Positions 63,336-64,000 of a stretch of 64,000 nt of DNA are shown in pieces; position 1 is the first letter of the stretch, and each line of letters opens with the position of its first letter. Location: the NCBI GenBank assembly GCA_037043015.1, contig CM073327.1, positions 10,336,727 to 10,400,726 on the forward strand. Direction: 5' to 3'. The translations under genes and the position numbers were made by a program. The notes below the pieces were generated by a model. That model was given only the letters and a program-made list of their open reading frames with translations. It was not told the DNA's origin and made no database searches. This stretch comes from Bryum argenteum (Eukaryota; Streptophyta; Bryopsida; Bryales; Bryaceae).

Positions 63336-63491
63336 AAAAGACACCCCTAAGGGTCGCCGTAAAATCTCAACTCTTCCGGATGGAAAACCCCGGCGATGGA
63401 TTGCCTCGAAGCAATTTGTCAGCTTTGCCGCGAGTTGCAGAAAGCAATTCGTGTGTTATAAAAAAAAAAAAAAAAAAAAGACACCCCTAAG
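63336..63491 (+). mobile_element. Poly(A)-tailed retro-insertion with 16-bp target duplication
   Basis: AAAAGACACCCCTAAG occurs at 63336-63351 and again at 63476-63491. The insert (63352 to about 63475) is a 108-bp GC-balanced body ending in about 20 A residues. One frame of the body reads MDCLEAICQLCRELQKAIRV, then a Leu codon and TAA directly before the A-run. It may be the 3' end of a retrotransposed mRNA or LINE ORF, or an uncharacterised SINE. The perfect duplication means the insertion is young. Confidence 0.85.
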
Positions 63492-63626
63492 TTTAATAAG
63501 ACTAACTTTTAGTGGTAGTTTGGATCACATGCTCTCTTTATGATTCATGAGGAACAACATTCCTCATTTTGTGCTTTCATGCCCTGTTTGGTGGAAGAGA
63601 AGCTCCTCTACTTGTGTTGGGGGTAC

Positions 63627-63997
63627 TTTACCCCTTAAAGGTCCTTCCACTCCTTAATGGGCAGCCCAAAATTGGATCTCATCATCTTTTGGACTTGGGC
63701 AACATGAATAGTGCACTTTTTGAACTTGGGCAGCATGAATGAACCAATCAATGATGAGTTTGCAACCTCCTACAAGGTTTTGTGCAATCCCAACCTACCT
63801 ACCACAATCCTTTCAAAGCACAAATCACTCATACAAATTGCGATTTGAATTGTAGGATTTCACTTTGTAGATGCATCACAAAAAAGGTGACCAAAATGAT
63901 ATAAAAAAATAAGTGAAAAATTGAGAATCAAAAGTGCTACAGGCAAGATTCCGTTGGAAAACAGCCTGAGGGGCTGACAGGCGCCTTTAAGGGTTAA
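63627..63997. mobile_element. piggyBac-like MITE, copy D (sister of copy A)
   Basis: The right end carries TTAA (63994-63997); the left duplicate has decayed to TTTA (63627-63630). Inner ends are CCCCTTAAAGG and, reversed, CCCTTAAAGGC. The interior matches the 12,899-13,268 element along most of its length, including ACCAATCAATGATGAG and TTGCAACCTCCTACAAGGTT, in the same orientation. The copies differ by scattered substitutions, so this is an established family. Confidence 0.8.
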
Positions 63998-64000
63998 TGA

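Noticed and set aside
1..64000. tRNA, rRNA and CRISPR features
   Set aside because: No A-box/B-box pair with a cloverleaf, no rRNA core motifs and no regularly spaced identical repeats were seen.

Overview
This is a window of nuclear DNA from a eukaryote with spliceosomal introns. The genes suggest a streptophyte alga or other early, free-sporing member of the green lineage. An APC6/CDC16 subunit begins exactly like plant APC6, and an IQM-type (plant calmodulin-binding family) core protein sits beside it. Two further genes, an ERK7/ERK8 (MAPK15)-type kinase and an LRRC45-like protein, are normally tied to cilia and centrioles, which fits an organism with flagellated cells rather than a seed plant. 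The species call is inference; no rRNA, tRNA or organelle marker was found.

Left part (1-28 kb): AT-rich and dominated by mobile DNA. It holds a long inverted repeat (about 30-660), a transposase-like gene of the DUF7869 type on the minus strand (3.5-6.6 kb), a small target-site-duplicated retro-insertion with a 3' hairpin (7.86-7.98 kb), a GC-rich block with tandem repeats and duplicated palindromes (10.6-12.3 kb), a casein-kinase-1-like exon fragment (13.66-13.93 kb), a 276-bp tandem duplication (16.6-17.2 kb) and a decayed multi-exon transposon gene on the plus strand (17.98-23.0 kb). A 31-bp inverted pair at 2,938 and 23,352, flanked by ACTT on both sides, brackets both transposon genes. 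It may mark the ends of one 20.4-kb element. At least four piggyBac-like TTAA-flanked short elements lie at 12.9, 19.4, 27.3 and 63.6 kb. The one at 19.4 kb has landed inside the transposon gene.

Right part (28-61.5 kb): five compact, intact host genes whose exons can be joined with conserved splice sites and continuous reading frames. They are APC6/CDC16 (+, 17 exons, 556 aa), an IQM-like protein (+, 9 exons, 400 aa), a MAPK15/ERK7-type kinase (+, 15 exons, 385 aa), an ABCC/MRP transporter (-, 18 exons, 1463 aa) and an LRRC45-like leucine-rich-repeat coiled-coil protein (-, 18 exons, 757 aa). The kinase and transporter are convergent; the transporter and LRRC45 are tandem. Two introns (APC6 intron 1, LRRC45 intron 7) use GC-AG boundaries. 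All introns are short, about 40-700 bp.

End (61.5-64 kb): a 70-bp tandem duplication, a poly(A)-tailed insertion with a perfect 16-bp target-site duplication, and a second copy of the 12.9-kb piggyBac-like element.
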